A stretch of DNA of 37,300 nt from Mariaggregatimicrobium sp964498785 (GTDB lineage: Bacteria > Zhuqueibacterota > Zhuqueibacteria > Thermofontimicrobiales > Thiofontviventaceae): the NCBI GenBank assembly GCA_964498785.1, contig CAZCJL010000064.1, forward strand, positions 1 through 37,300, in the 5' to 3' direction. Made by a program: the position numbers and the translations under genes. The first letter of the stretch is position 1, and each line of letters opens with the position of its first letter. Under the pieces are notes generated by a model. The model saw nothing but the letters and a program-made list of their open reading frames with translations, was not told the DNA's origin and made no database searches. Of the stretch, positions 1-8,861 are shown one piece after another.

Positions 1-285
1 AGAGAATCCGAAAGCTTTGATGCACACCATCAATTATTGAATGGATACCTTTTTATTATATAAACAGGTGTGAACGAAACGTACAAACGGCTATCAATGA
101 ATCCTGGTGGAAATGAGTGTAAGATTATCGCCAAAATTGATTTCGACAGGATCGCTCTTGAGTCCTTCTTTTATTAATGAAATCAATTCATGCTTCATTT
201 ATTTGATATTTCAATTCAAGCAAATATAGCTGGAAATGATGAATGTAGAATATAGAATAATGAATTATCCATCATTCCTGATCCT
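1..285. other. Window-edge intergenic stretch with a 34-codon ORF
   Basis: No convincing gene lies here. On the minus strand there is a 34-codon ATG reading frame from 198 to 94, beginning MKHELISLIKEGL and followed by two consecutive in-frame stops (TGA TAG). No Shine-Dalgarno sequence precedes it and I do not recognise the peptide. It could be the start of a decayed gene or chance. The rest is AT-rich spacer downstream of the GH5 stop codon. Confidence 0.3.
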
Positions 286-1305
286 TTATTGCCCTGCATA
301 GGCCCGAATTTTCGTCCGGATCAGTTTCCCGGATTTGCTGAGGTCAGAATCTTCCCACTTACCGGAGGCGCTGGCGCCTTTTTTGAGCGCGGCAGAAGTC
401 TCGTTTTTATCAGCCACAGACCAGTTGCACCAGCTAATATTATGCGCATCCATGAAATCCATCCATTTACCCAGCTCCTCGTGATCGATAATCCCATTGC
501 CAGTATATTCACAGGTACCAAATTCAGAGATAAACAGTGCAATACCTTTGTCGATCGCGACTTTGGCTTTGTCTCGCAGAAATTGTTTATGGCTGGCAGC
601 GTAAAAATGAAGCGTATATGCGATGTTAATAATACAATCCAGCGGATTTTGTGCGGCAACATCCACATCCTGTGACCAGGTGGGCGTTCCCACAATGATG
701 ATATTATCGGAATCAATGGCGCGAATCGTACGCGCCACTGCCTGCGAGTACGGTCGCACGACCTCATCCCAGGAGACTTTTTCCGGTTCATTGTAAATTT
801 CATAAATCAGATTCGGAGTATCGCCATATTGAATAGCGAGCTTCTTAAAAAAATCCATCGCCTCGTTCAGACGGTGATGTGCATGGTGATCGTGCCAATC
901 TACAATCACATAAATTCCCAGATCAATGCAGGCGTCCACCACATTAGTGATCTTTTTCATTTCCTGTTCCGGATTGTCAAGATAGCCGCCGTGTTCGATT
1001 CCCATCGCCGCCCGGATCACCGTGCATTTCCAGTCATCCCGCAGCCATTTGATGCAATCATAGTTATAATACTGATCGATCCACTGGCTCCAGAACAGGC
1101 TCATGCCGTGTAATGCCACCGGTTCGCCATGCTGATCCACAACCCCGTTTCCTTCGACCCTCAAATGTCCGTGCATATCGACCACTGTGGAATCTCCGGC
1201 TGCGGCGAATGATAGAGAGATGAATCCTCCGGCCAGCGCCAGACTCATGATTATAACAGCGCCGATGATTAGACATTCGAATGAATAATTTTTAATAATG
1301 ATCAT
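286..1305 (-). CDS. Exported GH5 endo-glucanase/mannanase-type glycoside hydrolase
   Basis: This is a secreted family 5 glycoside hydrolase (clan GH-A, retaining), probably an endo-beta-1,4-glucanase of the GH5_2 type acting on cellulose or glucomannan backbones. Residues 1-36 form a hydrophobic signal segment ending in SFAAA. The catalytic domain fills the rest. Visible family residues are the VIRA arginine (98), the DWHDHH strand (His138), the acid/base Glu173 in IYNEPEK, HFY near 233-235, and the nucleophile Glu261 in ISEFG. The length of 339 aa suits a single catalytic domain with no carbohydrate-binding module. The start is an ATG preceded by CAGGATG. It lies 146 bp downstream of the GH9 gene on the same strand. 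Substrate preference between cellulose, lichenan and mannan cannot be told from sequence alone; the neighbouring GH26 and GH130 favour glucomannan. Confidence 0.9.
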   Translation of the reverse strand: MIIIKNYSFECLIIGAVIIMSLALAGGFISLSFAAAGDSTVVDMHGHLRVEGNGVVDQHGEPVALHGMSLFWSQWIDQYYNYDCIKWLRDDWKCTVIRAAMGIEHGGYLDNPEQEMKKITNVVDACIDLGIYVIVDWHDHHAHHRLNEAMDFFKKLAIQYGDTPNLIYEIYNEPEKVSWDEVVRPYSQAVARTIRAIDSDNIIIVGTPTWSQDVDVAAQNPLDCIINIAYTLHFYAASHKQFLRDKAKVAIDKGIALFISEFGTCEYTGNGIIDHEELGKWMDFMDAHNISWCNWSVADKNETSAALKKGASASGKWEDSDLSKSGKLIRTKIRAYAGQ

Positions 1306-1451
1306 TTTACAATCATCCTGGTTGCTGGTGCTATTTTACACCAATTTGAGAAGTACTAATTTGAAATCGCCGTTTCAGGGCTTTTCTATTTTCTTTATTT
1401 ACATCAAATCACAGGGCATTGCCCTATGCGGGTCAGGAACTGAATAAACAA

Positions 1452-3944
1452 TCAATCATCTTCCATCAACTCGTTTGCCGCGAGTACCAAAAACATGAAA
1501 TTCGAGCCAGCGCCGCCGACCATATACTCTGTCTGTTGCCATAAAAAGGGCCATTCTTTTAACTCCGGAAAATCAGGACGAATAATTCCGGTTCCGGACA
1601 CAACGCCGCCGGGGATATACGACCAATCCGCCCGGTTGACGCCGTATGCGACCGTAACTGAATTGCTACCGACGCCGGACACAAAAGAGGCGGTGTTCTG
1701 TCCCGGATGACAGCCCAGGATAAAGTTCAGTGCATTCAAAACATAATCTTTTGAGAAAATATCAGGGAACCCCTGATAAAGGAAATACTGATGAACGCCG
1801 AAATGTTGGATATCCCAACCTGCGCCCCAAATTCGTGGTCGGTATGGCACGTTAAACGGATTATCCGTCACAACTCCTTCCAGTTTTTGATGATAGGAGC
1901 GGATTTCATCGGTCACTGAGTCAACAAATAATTTATCATCAATGACAGGAATGACGCGTCCAACCAACCAGCCGACTCTCCCAAGATGTTCCTTGATATC
2001 CGAAGACAATTTAATCAGTTGATCTTTGTAATCTGATTTACCAGTGGCCAGGATCAGCTCTGCAAGTGCTTCGATTTTAGCAGATGCATGTTTTTCCACT
2101 TTTTTATTTGTTTCCCACAATTCTTCCGCGACCCGCAAACATTCGACGGCAAGCTGATTGTCATATTCTGCCAACGCCCGGGAAGCGGCTGCAAGGCACC
2201 CGGCAACAAATAGCTCGCGCTGCGGATTTTCTTCAGTAAAAACCCAACGCTCATCTGGAACGGCAGTCCCGGAAGCGCTCATCTCACCTGTTATCGAATC
2301 ATGGTGCGCCACGTTGTTATCTGTCATTGTTGAGCCATCTCCCAGCAGTACATACTGCCGCAAATCAGGGCAAATAATGCCGCGATATAATCGCCCCAGA
2401 TTTTTATAGCCTGCCAAAATGCTGAGCACGCCGTGTTCTACTTGTTGCAGCACATCTGGTTTACCATCCGGTTGATGCAGCTCCACCAGTCGGTTCTGCT
2501 GATCGATTGTTGTTTCGTCATAATCGATTTTAAAAATTTCGTAAATTAATGACAGCGTCCGCACTGTTGTTGCCTGCGATTCTACACGCAGGTCATAATC
2601 ACCGGCATCATGCCAGCCGCCGACATTGAGTCCCGGAACATGCTCCAGCGCCTTGAACGATGTCAGCGTGGAAGGTCCCTGTTTGTAACCATCAAAATGA
2701 TTTGTGTCCGGCGGCGCCATCAGCGCATCATCCAGATGACAGAGTCCGTGCCAAACCCGGTAGCGGTCGTTTACCCGAACATGACACATCTGTACCGGCA
2801 GGAAATATTCCAGCGTCGGCTGCCAAACGTGCCGGTCGAACACATCGCTGCTAATCTTGAACGGATGTGTCTTAATCTTCCCGTAACTGATCTGGTACAT
2901 GCCATTTTCACGAACCGCACTAAAATCGAACCGGTAATATTGATAGCGTAAAAAGCGTCCCCATTTCTCAGGCTTCTGTTTACGGATTGTTTCCAATTCT
3001 CCGGACGGATGAATTCGCTGCAAAGAAACATCTCCCCAAAATTCATCTGCCGGATCGCTTTCAATGACTGCCATTTTTTTCTGTTTCGGATGATAACCGA
3101 CCTGTGACACGTGGATCACTAACTCACATTTCCAGTTTGGTATCACGTTTGGCGTTACGATCCATTCAATGGCATTTTTTAGTGCGCCAGCCGGAACCGG
3201 AGTCCGGACGACAAACCACCCATTGTTATGATGCGCCCTGCCATCGATGAGCTGCAATACACCGCTTTTGCTCTCAATTTTCAATCGCTGACTGTCGTCT
3301 TCGGGAGCGACTACCAGCATAGCTCCTACTGCCATAGGTTTTATCTGAAAACTTCCATCCTGTTCGCGCGTCATCGGACCGTTCAATTGTCGGGGAAAAA
3401 TTCCGGTTTGACCGTCCATAGCGAACGATTTCCCAAATAGTGTGCCCGGAAACAATTCCAGATTAAATCCCACTTTTCCGATCCATTCTGCCGGCAGGGG
3501 TTCTTCCAAATCCACTGTGATTCGCACCGATACACTCTCGGCTTTTACGTTCACACGATATTTCAATTCTAAATCCGGATATTCGATCGGATTGAAGCCA
3601 ATCCTGTCCCGTTCCGGATCGGGATAGGAACATGGTACGGTCAGCACTTGCTTTTCACGGTCGACAACCCGTTCACCAACGGCAGGTACCGGTTGCCACT
3701 GCCCCGGCGTCGGCTCCAGCCGCAGATCACCATTCGCCGCGACGCGGACTCCATGCTGGATAATCGTTACCCCCACCTGATGGCCTTCGGGATAATTATC
3801 ATGAAAAAGCATCACATTGAGACCCTGCATTTCAAAATAGTCCTGATCATTTAATGTCAGCATATTATTTTGCGCTTTACCGTTTTTGGCAATAAAAAAA
3901 ATTACAAGAAAAATAAATACAGAAAACTTGCTGTAGTACTTCAA
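1452..3944 (-). CDS. Exported GH9 glycoside hydrolase with Ig-like CelD_N domain and extra N-terminal module
   Basis: This is an inverting family 9 glycoside hydrolase, usually an endo- or processive beta-1,4-glucanase. A signal peptide occupies about residues 1-24. Residues ~30-270 form a beta-rich module I do not recognise. A cellulase N-terminal Ig-like domain (CelD_N) begins near VIHVSQVGYHPKQ (277-290). The (alpha/alpha)6 catalytic domain runs from about 370, with the hallmark GGWHDAGDY (443-450) carrying the catalytic Asp pair. The C-terminal GCHPGQNTASFVSG block corresponds to the family's substrate-binding loop. Glu806, in QQTEYMVGG, sits where the catalytic acid is expected. The start is TTG at 3944, chosen because GGAGG at 3953-3957 lies 8 nt upstream; no in-frame ATG fits as well. 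Some GH9 members with CelD_N are exo-glucosidases or glucosaminidases, so endo-cellulase activity is not certain. Confidence 0.88.
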   Translation of the reverse strand: MKYYSKFSVFIFLVIFFIAKNGKAQNNMLTLNDQDYFEMQGLNVMLFHDNYPEGHQVGVTIIQHGVRVAANGDLRLEPTPGQWQPVPAVGERVVDREKQVLTVPCSYPDPERDRIGFNPIEYPDLELKYRVNVKAESVSVRITVDLEEPLPAEWIGKVGFNLELFPGTLFGKSFAMDGQTGIFPRQLNGPMTREQDGSFQIKPMAVGAMLVVAPEDDSQRLKIESKSGVLQLIDGRAHHNNGWFVVRTPVPAGALKNAIEWIVTPNVIPNWKCELVIHVSQVGYHPKQKKMAVIESDPADEFWGDVSLQRIHPSGELETIRKQKPEKWGRFLRYQYYRFDFSAVRENGMYQISYGKIKTHPFKISSDVFDRHVWQPTLEYFLPVQMCHVRVNDRYRVWHGLCHLDDALMAPPDTNHFDGYKQGPSTLTSFKALEHVPGLNVGGWHDAGDYDLRVESQATTVRTLSLIYEIFKIDYDETTIDQQNRLVELHQPDGKPDVLQQVEHGVLSILAGYKNLGRLYRGIICPDLRQYVLLGDGSTMTDNNVAHHDSITGEMSASGTAVPDERWVFTEENPQRELFVAGCLAAASRALAEYDNQLAVECLRVAEELWETNKKVEKHASAKIEALAELILATGKSDYKDQLIKLSSDIKEHLGRVGWLVGRVIPVIDDKLFVDSVTDEIRSYHQKLEGVVTDNPFNVPYRPRIWGAGWDIQHFGVHQYFLYQGFPDIFSKDYVLNALNFILGCHPGQNTASFVSGVGSNSVTVAYGVNRADWSYIPGGVVSGTGIIRPDFPELKEWPFLWQQTEYMVGGAGSNFMFLVLAANELMEDD

Positions 3945-4046
3945 AATTCAATCCTCCGTTGTTCTTAATTGTATCTGGTCGCTCTGCTCATTAGAATGAT
4001 ACATATCTCAAATATTAGACATGCTGTTTATGCATTGCATTGAATC

Positions 4047-4107
4047 GCATAAATTCACGCGACGCGCACAGGAGCGATACACTCCGGAACGGTCATGCAA
4101 TTTATGC
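4047..4107. repeat. Intergenic dyad element carrying a 28 bp dispersed repeat
   Basis: The 28 bp at 4064-4091 (GCGCACAGGAGCGATACACT then CCGGAACG) recurs at 10854-10881 in the opposite orientation with a single mismatch. Here the repeat is framed by a 9 bp inverted repeat, GCATAAATT (4047-4055) and AATTTATGC (4099-4107). The core GGAG...CTCC can itself fold. It sits between the GH26 and GH9 genes, in DNA with no reading frame of note. This resembles a small REP-like or palindromic intergenic repeat. Its function is unknown. Confidence 0.65.
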
Positions 4108-4205
4108 AAAAATTTGATTCACACTTTATAATTTCGGCAATATTTATAGAAAAAAGAATTATTTAATAATTTTCGAAATCAGTACCATTCGCAAAATTAA
4201 AGATG

Positions 4206-5279
4206 TTATTTCAAATTCACCAGATACGAACCATCGGCATTTCTTTTTACATCATCCAATGTGAGCGTACGCTGTGCCGTGTAAAGTGCCACCACATCGA
4301 CAGAGTCATTGGCAGTATGAAGAAAATTTGTCCATCCCATAAACCAGGTCCATTGCGGCTGTTCCTTTAAAATCTCGGCGGTCGGCATCTGACCAACTTC
4401 TGCCAGCGCAATGAGTTTGCTATCCGCCAGCGCCAGCAAATCATCATGATGGCTTTTCTTGTAATCATTGCGATACACATCGGCTGCCAGCACATCGACG
4501 TATTGAGTGCCCGGGAAATAATCTTTATACGCGTAAGCTTCATCTCCGGAAATATCCCGCGGCGCATTTGGATTCCAGACCCAGATCAGATTATTCAATT
4601 GATGATGATCGGTCAAATAATCGTACATCATTCTCCATAATTTCACAAAACCCTGTTGTCCGGGCTGCTGACACCACCAGAACCAGACGCCATTCATTTC
4701 ATGATACGGACGCCATAGCACCGGCACTTTCGCCGCCTGTAATTGTTTTAGATACCCGGATGCGAGATCCATCTGTGCGCGCCAGGCGTCGTTCAACTCA
4801 GTCCCGGCGGTTATGAGTGAATCCCATTCAGCTTGCGGCACTTTATCCTCCCACACCCAGATGCTTTTGTTGTCGCACGTATCGCCGTCCGCAGGATAGC
4901 AGCAATGCCACATCAATGTGATGATATGCCCCTTTTGATGCATCTCGATTGCGGTTTCGATCATTTTCTGCCGCACCATCTCCGGATCTCTTCCCCGAAA
5001 TATAAAACTGAAATCATTTCCCCACACCACAGGATAATGCCCCGTCATTTTCTTGACTGCCTCGTTGTATTTCGTCGGTGTAAAACTCCAGTTATGATGA
5101 CCGGTTAAAATATACTCCCCGCGGATTTGATACAGAAAATCCAGCAATGCGACTGTTTCCTTTGTTGCTTCGAGATTCACCGGACAGGGATGTTCTGTGT
5201 TTTTCTGACACGAGATACTTCCGATTATCAGTAACATGTATAATACAAACACGGGTAATAAAATCGTCTTGCTCATCAT
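4206..5279 (-). CDS. GH26 beta-mannanase, exported (possible lipoprotein)
   Basis: This is a family 26 glycoside hydrolase (clan GH-A, retaining), typically endo-beta-1,4-mannanase, hydrolysing mannan, glucomannan or galactomannan backbones. Family hallmarks are GHHNW (60-64), MWHCCYP (123-129), the acid/base Glu194 in WRPYHEMNGVWFWW, WVWNPN (233-238), and the nucleophile Glu294 in IALAEVGQ. The N-terminus is a hydrophobic export signal. Cys24 follows SIS and could be a lipidation site, although the lipobox is imperfect at -3. The first of two tandem ATGs is taken as the start, with AGAGAGG seven bases upstream. The length of 357 aa is normal for a single GH26 domain. It lies 64 bp downstream of the small calcium-motif lipoprotein gene, probably in the same transcript. 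With GH130 and GH2 nearby it is the strongest pointer to a mannan substrate. Confidence 0.92.
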   Translation of the reverse strand: MMSKTILLPVFVLYMLLIIGSISCQKNTEHPCPVNLEATKETVALLDFLYQIRGEYILTGHHNWSFTPTKYNEAVKKMTGHYPVVWGNDFSFIFRGRDPEMVRQKMIETAIEMHQKGHIITLMWHCCYPADGDTCDNKSIWVWEDKVPQAEWDSLITAGTELNDAWRAQMDLASGYLKQLQAAKVPVLWRPYHEMNGVWFWWCQQPGQQGFVKLWRMMYDYLTDHHQLNNLIWVWNPNAPRDISGDEAYAYKDYFPGTQYVDVLAADVYRNDYKKSHHDDLLALADSKLIALAEVGQMPTAEILKEQPQWTWFMGWTNFLHTANDSVDVVALYTAQRTLTLDDVKRNADGSYLVNLK

Positions 5280-5343
5280 AAAACACCTCTCTGATTACTG
5301 ATTAATTAGTTTGAAATGTGATGATAACGCATGATATTAACTT

Positions 5344-5997
5344 TCACTTCTTTTTTACCAAAATCATATTATCCACGCTGGCTAATTTATCTTCTTGTAA
5401 TCCTGCTTCGATTAATTGCATGTATTGAGATTGCGCCTGTTCGATGGGAGCGTCGCCTTGTAGAACGTCATCCAGATTGCCATCCGCATCACGGTCTGCG
5501 AAAATCGTAATCTGCGGTCCCACAACCTGTCGTTTATCTATCATCTTAAATTGATTGAAAGGCTGTATATTTGCAGAACGAAAACTGATAATCTCCCAAA
5601 TAACCTTGCCGTGCTCTTGTTGGTATTTATTCGAATTCGGAGACTTGATAGTCAATTTATCATCCTGCCTTAGCTTGTAAAGACCATAGGCATATACTTT
5701 TTGTGCCTGTCCAACACTCGCCTCACCTATTGAAATATAATCCATAAAACCATCCTGGTCGTAATCGGTGGCGACAAAATCATCCCCGATCAGTTCGTTG
5801 TATTTTTCCCCTTTTTCCTCGAACATAATAGAGCGGACTCGGTAATGGTCGTTTTCATAATTAAACCAATATTGCGAAACAATCAGTTGCGGCCTTTTCT
5901 TCGCACAGCCGAAAACAACACATGTAATTAACAGTGCTGCGAAAAGATAAAAGATTCCACTTATTAAGCGAGTCATAAAGAAATATGTTTTTCCCAT
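5344..5997 (-). CDS. Putative lipoprotein with calcium-loop-like motifs, function unknown
   Basis: I do not recognise this family. The start is placed at the ATG at 5997 (MGKTYFFM) because a perfect AGGAGG (6005-6010) sits 7 nt upstream; the frame is open to 6033 but has no such site there. The resulting 217-residue protein has a signal segment ending in VVFGC, so Cys31 is a likely lipidation site. Two Asp-rich loops, DYDQDGFMD and DRDADGNLD, look like the calcium-binding turns of dockerin, thrombospondin-3 or FG-GAP repeats. The spacing between them is not that of a dockerin. It is probably an outer-membrane or periplasmic surface protein co-expressed with the GH26 gene 64 bp downstream. No catalytic motif is visible. 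Confidence 0.6.
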   Translation of the reverse strand: MGKTYFFMTRLISGIFYLFAALLITCVVFGCAKKRPQLIVSQYWFNYENDHYRVRSIMFEEKGEKYNELIGDDFVATDYDQDGFMDYISIGEASVGQAQKVYAYGLYKLRQDDKLTIKSPNSNKYQQEHGKVIWEIISFRSANIQPFNQFKMIDKRQVVGPQITIFADRDADGNLDDVLQGDAPIEQAQSQYMQLIEAGLQEDKLASVDNMILVKKK

Positions 5998-6238
5998 TGC
6001 TTTTCCTCCTGTTAAATTTAGTAAACAATTCATCAGGATTGAAAAATAACCGATCCTATTTTTTTAAATCCTGCTGAATTTTAATGTAACAATCTGACGA
6101 TCATCAGGCGGAGGGCAAACAGAATATCTTTGGAAAATCTCTTTTCAAAAATGAGAGGGATAACTCCAAAACCATTTCAATTAATTGAATGGACCATCAG
6201 AATATCGATCAATAGAATATAAAAAAATAATTTCATTT

Positions 6239-6325
6239 ATGAAACAGGAATTTTTAAAAAAAGTGACATTTGGTAAATCTAATATTTCATTATCAAATTA
6301 CAGCAGGAAAGGGAGTTGTGAATGA
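6239..6325 (+). pseudogene. Possible aldo/keto reductase N-terminal relic
   Basis: A 28-codon ATG frame reads MKQEFLKKVTFGKSNISLS before losing similarity and stopping. The run KKVTFGKSNISLS matches the pattern at the start of many aldo/keto reductases (a strand such as RRFGKTGLxVSRLGLG). Nothing resembling the rest of the barrel follows in any frame. It is probably the truncated 5' end of a lost gene. The match is short and chance cannot be excluded. Confidence 0.3.
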
Positions 6326-6394
6326 TTTTAGTTTGTAAGATGGTTAGCCGTCGCAGAATGTGAAAGTTCCGGCAGGGAAAATTCATAATATATT

Positions 6395-6468
6395 CCTCTG
6401 CGTCCTCTGCGGCTTTACGTTGATTTTTTCAACGCCGAGTCGCAAATATCGCGAAGTAATGCAAAGGA
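6395..6468. repeat. Degenerate CTCTGCG-type intergenic repeat
   Basis: CCTCTGCGTCCTCTGCGG (6395-6412) is followed by a TTTTTTCAACGC spacer and then by CGCAAATATCGCGAAGTAATGCAAAG. This layout of short direct repeats and an opposed partner resembles the better-preserved elements at 10923-11100 and 22649-22829, but it is too diverged to call the same family with confidence. Confidence 0.35.
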
Positions 6469-6565
6469 TTTAAAATATTAATAGCAATTCTCTCGCCAGG
6501 TCTTAAACGCCAGTTTCGGAGGAAGGATTGAAAATTAGCTTTCGCGATATAACAGGGTAATTACC

Positions 6566-6604
6566 ATGAGCCAATCAACGGTTTTTATTAGTTATAGTCA
6601 CAAT
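6566..6604 (+). pseudogene. Possible TIR-domain gene start, truncated
   Basis: A plus-strand ATG preceded by AACAGGG begins MSQSTVFISYSHNA. The run TVFISYSH is the characteristic first beta-strand of bacterial TIR domains (xVFISYSHxD). After residue 13 the frame continues to a stop at 6713-6715 through unrelated sequence, including the hairpin and the 3' end of the opposite gene. Only the first strand of the domain survives. It is probably the remnant of a deleted TIR gene, possibly from a defence or signalling system; the match is short. Confidence 0.4.
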
Positions 6605-6641
6605 GCAATGCAGGTTATTGAATTTTTAGTTTTGGCTCACG

Positions 6642-6671
6642 GGGGTGCAGTTCCTAAAGGAACTGCACCCC
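6642..6671. terminator. 13 bp perfect hairpin after the GH50-like gene
   Basis: GGGGTGCAGTTCC (6642-6654) and GGAACTGCACCCC (6659-6671) pair perfectly around a TAAA loop. It starts 26 nt past the stop of the GH50-like gene on the transcribed minus strand. No run of T follows on either strand, so it is not a textbook intrinsic terminator. It could block 3' exonucleases or act with other factors. Confidence 0.5.
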
Positions 6672-6697
6672 AGACTCAGAATCACATATCCCCTTCT

Positions 6698-8794
6698 TTA
6701 ATAAACCTCTGGTAAATACTGCGGAGACACCATATATGGATACAACATCCGCGCTGCCAGCGGATAGATTCGCTCGTGGGCTTTTCTGGCGGCACGGACA
6801 AGTGCTGAGTACGGTTTATTGCAGACATCGTAAAATCCGATATTATAATTTTCGCCATCATATCTGCCAAGTGCGGACTGATCGTATAGTTTAAACCAGT
6901 GCGCACCCACGCAATACGGATTTACTGCTGCATCCTCCAAATAGCGCCGATATGCCATACCGCGTTCCCGCTGGTTCGTGACGCGCGCGATCCCACTGGC
7001 TGGCAGACCAACATCCAGCGCGCCAAAATGCCACTCGCCGATTAATACAGGAACATTAAGCCAGGTGCTTATTTGCTTCACTTTATCCTTCGGAATTTTC
7101 TCCTGATAACAATTCATGCTAAACACATCAAAATAGCGCATTCCTTCCAGAGCAAAGTTTGGCGGAGCGGTATGGTAACGAACTCCCAAATTCAGATGAT
7201 TTGCATCGACCTTTTTGCATTCATAACTCAACAATCGGAAAAAACGCTTTACCATCTCGGTACTAAATTCCTCTAAATCTTTCAACGCAGGTTCAGACAG
7301 ATGTTGCGTCCAATGGCCCTGTGCAATCTGGTCATAAGTCGTTTGGATAGCCCATGCTTCGCTAAGTTTGACATTATCTTCATATTTATTTTGTAGAAAG
7401 GAAGCCAGTTTTATACGTGATTCACACAGCGGCGAATTATAAAGCATTCCCACTGCCGGGAGTTCATCAGAGAATCCCCAGTGCGGTTCATTCATTAAAA
7501 AATAACCGATTAATGCAGGGTCAAAGGTGGTTTGCGCGAGTTGTTGTGCGAAATCTTCAACATCTAATTTAAAATCAGGATGGAAAACATCGGGAAAATC
7601 TCTGTAGATTTTTCGGGTGCGCGCTAATTTTAATGATAATTGTCGCACATACGGAATTTGTTCTCTGCTGGCAATTTCCCAATCACTCCAATTACCGATT
7701 GTATTAAAGCCGATTTTTTTTAGATCAGCAACAGCGATTTCCGCCCATTTATCATACCATTCCAACTCACCAAAAGTCCGGATAAAATTCGCTTTCAGAT
7801 AATTGATTGTTTTCCCATTATCCGAAAAAATTTGCCAAAACTTACCTTTGGAATCGGGGAGCCAGGTTAATGCAGATTCAAGGCCTTCAATGTTGGTTGC
7901 TGTATCCGGACGGAAGCAGTTTATCCCGGCCGACCAGAACGCACATCCTTCCGGGTCGACAAGCCACCATCGCCTTCCGTCATGATGTGTTTTAAAAAAA
8001 CCGTTTGATTTAAACCGCCTAACTTTCCAGCCGCCCCAGCGAGACCAGTTCGCAGGCAACTGGTGCGAATGGTGGTTCTCAAATTGTAAATTAATGCGCT
8101 TAATAAGATAGTCCACGCTGCGACTTTTTCCATGCCACTCATGAATTGTACTTTGTCCCAGCTCATCTAACAACCGTCCCTTTGGCAAAACCGGTTTTGT
8201 AATTCTAAAAACATTCTCTGCTGTCGTAAGAAACGGAGTTAAACACAATCGCACAGGCTGTTGTGATTTAGTCAGGACTTTAAAAAACATTCGATCGACC
8301 CGGGAGAGATCAACTCGATCACCTTCGCAAATTGGTTTGAGCCATGCTCCTTCTCTTTCAAGACGCCATTTATTCAAATTCACAGCTCCTAACGGCAACC
8401 GAATACGAGCGGAACACTGATTGAGCAATTTGAATCGCAATGAAAAAGCAGGACCGTTTTCGCCTTCCATTAATGTAAGGATAAACGCGGTTAGCGTTGT
8501 ACCTCCTAAGAGGCAATCTGCGGTTAAATAGCGTCTTTTTGATAACACGCCGGGTTTAAACATGTAAATCAAGCCATCGCCCATTTCTTGTGCCTGATAC
8601 CAGACGCCGCGATCAATCGGAGAACGAACCGAACCATCTAATTTGCTCAATTTTCCCAATATTCCGGTAGGTTTTAACTCTGTTCCTTTTGGTGTATCTT
8701 TCTTTTCGCAGCCATAAATAATAAATCCGGCTCCTGCCAGTGCACTTTGTTGCAAAAATTGCCTACGATTCAAACGAACTGATTGTGAACTCAT
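6698..8794 (-). CDS. Tat-exported GH50/agarase-like glycoside hydrolase
   Basis: This is a large clan GH-A-type glycoside hydrolase resembling the beta-agarase (GH50) and related group. The N-terminus has a twin-arginine motif, LNRRQFLQQ (8-16), a short hydrophobic stretch and IIYGC, so it is likely a Tat-exported lipoprotein with Cys29 as anchor. The N-terminal third is a beta-rich domain. The catalytic barrel begins near residue 255 with the typical RRWWLVDPEGCAFWSAGINC. The probable acid/base Glu lies in IGYFLMNEPHWGF and the nucleophile Glu in VLIGEWHFGALDVG, which matches the family's GEFHFGALDRG block. The start ATG has AAGGGG six bases upstream. The actual substrate may be a galactan, agar-like or another beta-glycan; the family name should not be read as proof of agar use. 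It lies 198 bp downstream of the symporter gene. Confidence 0.75.
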   Translation of the reverse strand: MSSQSVRLNRRQFLQQSALAGAGFIIYGCEKKDTPKGTELKPTGILGKLSKLDGSVRSPIDRGVWYQAQEMGDGLIYMFKPGVLSKRRYLTADCLLGGTTLTAFILTLMEGENGPAFSLRFKLLNQCSARIRLPLGAVNLNKWRLEREGAWLKPICEGDRVDLSRVDRMFFKVLTKSQQPVRLCLTPFLTTAENVFRITKPVLPKGRLLDELGQSTIHEWHGKSRSVDYLIKRINLQFENHHSHQLPANWSRWGGWKVRRFKSNGFFKTHHDGRRWWLVDPEGCAFWSAGINCFRPDTATNIEGLESALTWLPDSKGKFWQIFSDNGKTINYLKANFIRTFGELEWYDKWAEIAVADLKKIGFNTIGNWSDWEIASREQIPYVRQLSLKLARTRKIYRDFPDVFHPDFKLDVEDFAQQLAQTTFDPALIGYFLMNEPHWGFSDELPAVGMLYNSPLCESRIKLASFLQNKYEDNVKLSEAWAIQTTYDQIAQGHWTQHLSEPALKDLEEFSTEMVKRFFRLLSYECKKVDANHLNLGVRYHTAPPNFALEGMRYFDVFSMNCYQEKIPKDKVKQISTWLNVPVLIGEWHFGALDVGLPASGIARVTNQRERGMAYRRYLEDAAVNPYCVGAHWFKLYDQSALGRYDGENYNIGFYDVCNKPYSALVRAARKAHERIYPLAARMLYPYMVSPQYLPEVY

Positions 8795-8861
8795 AATTAC
8801 CCCTTATCTCTATTGTGTATAGAAGATATTTCTTAATTCGAGTTGAAACGAAATCCACGCA

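Larger units (their letters stand above)
5998..6697. other. 700 bp gene-free region with decayed fragments and repeats
   Basis: No intact gene is present. The stretch holds, on the plus strand, a reading frame resembling the first residues of an aldo/keto reductase (6239-6325) and another resembling the start of a TIR-domain protein (6566-6604). It also holds a degenerate copy of the CTCTGCG-type intergenic repeat (6395-6468) and a 13 bp perfect hairpin just past the stop codon of the GH50-like gene. The plus-strand relics run against all neighbouring genes, which suggests this is a graveyard of deleted genes and not a long regulatory leader. Confidence 0.55.
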
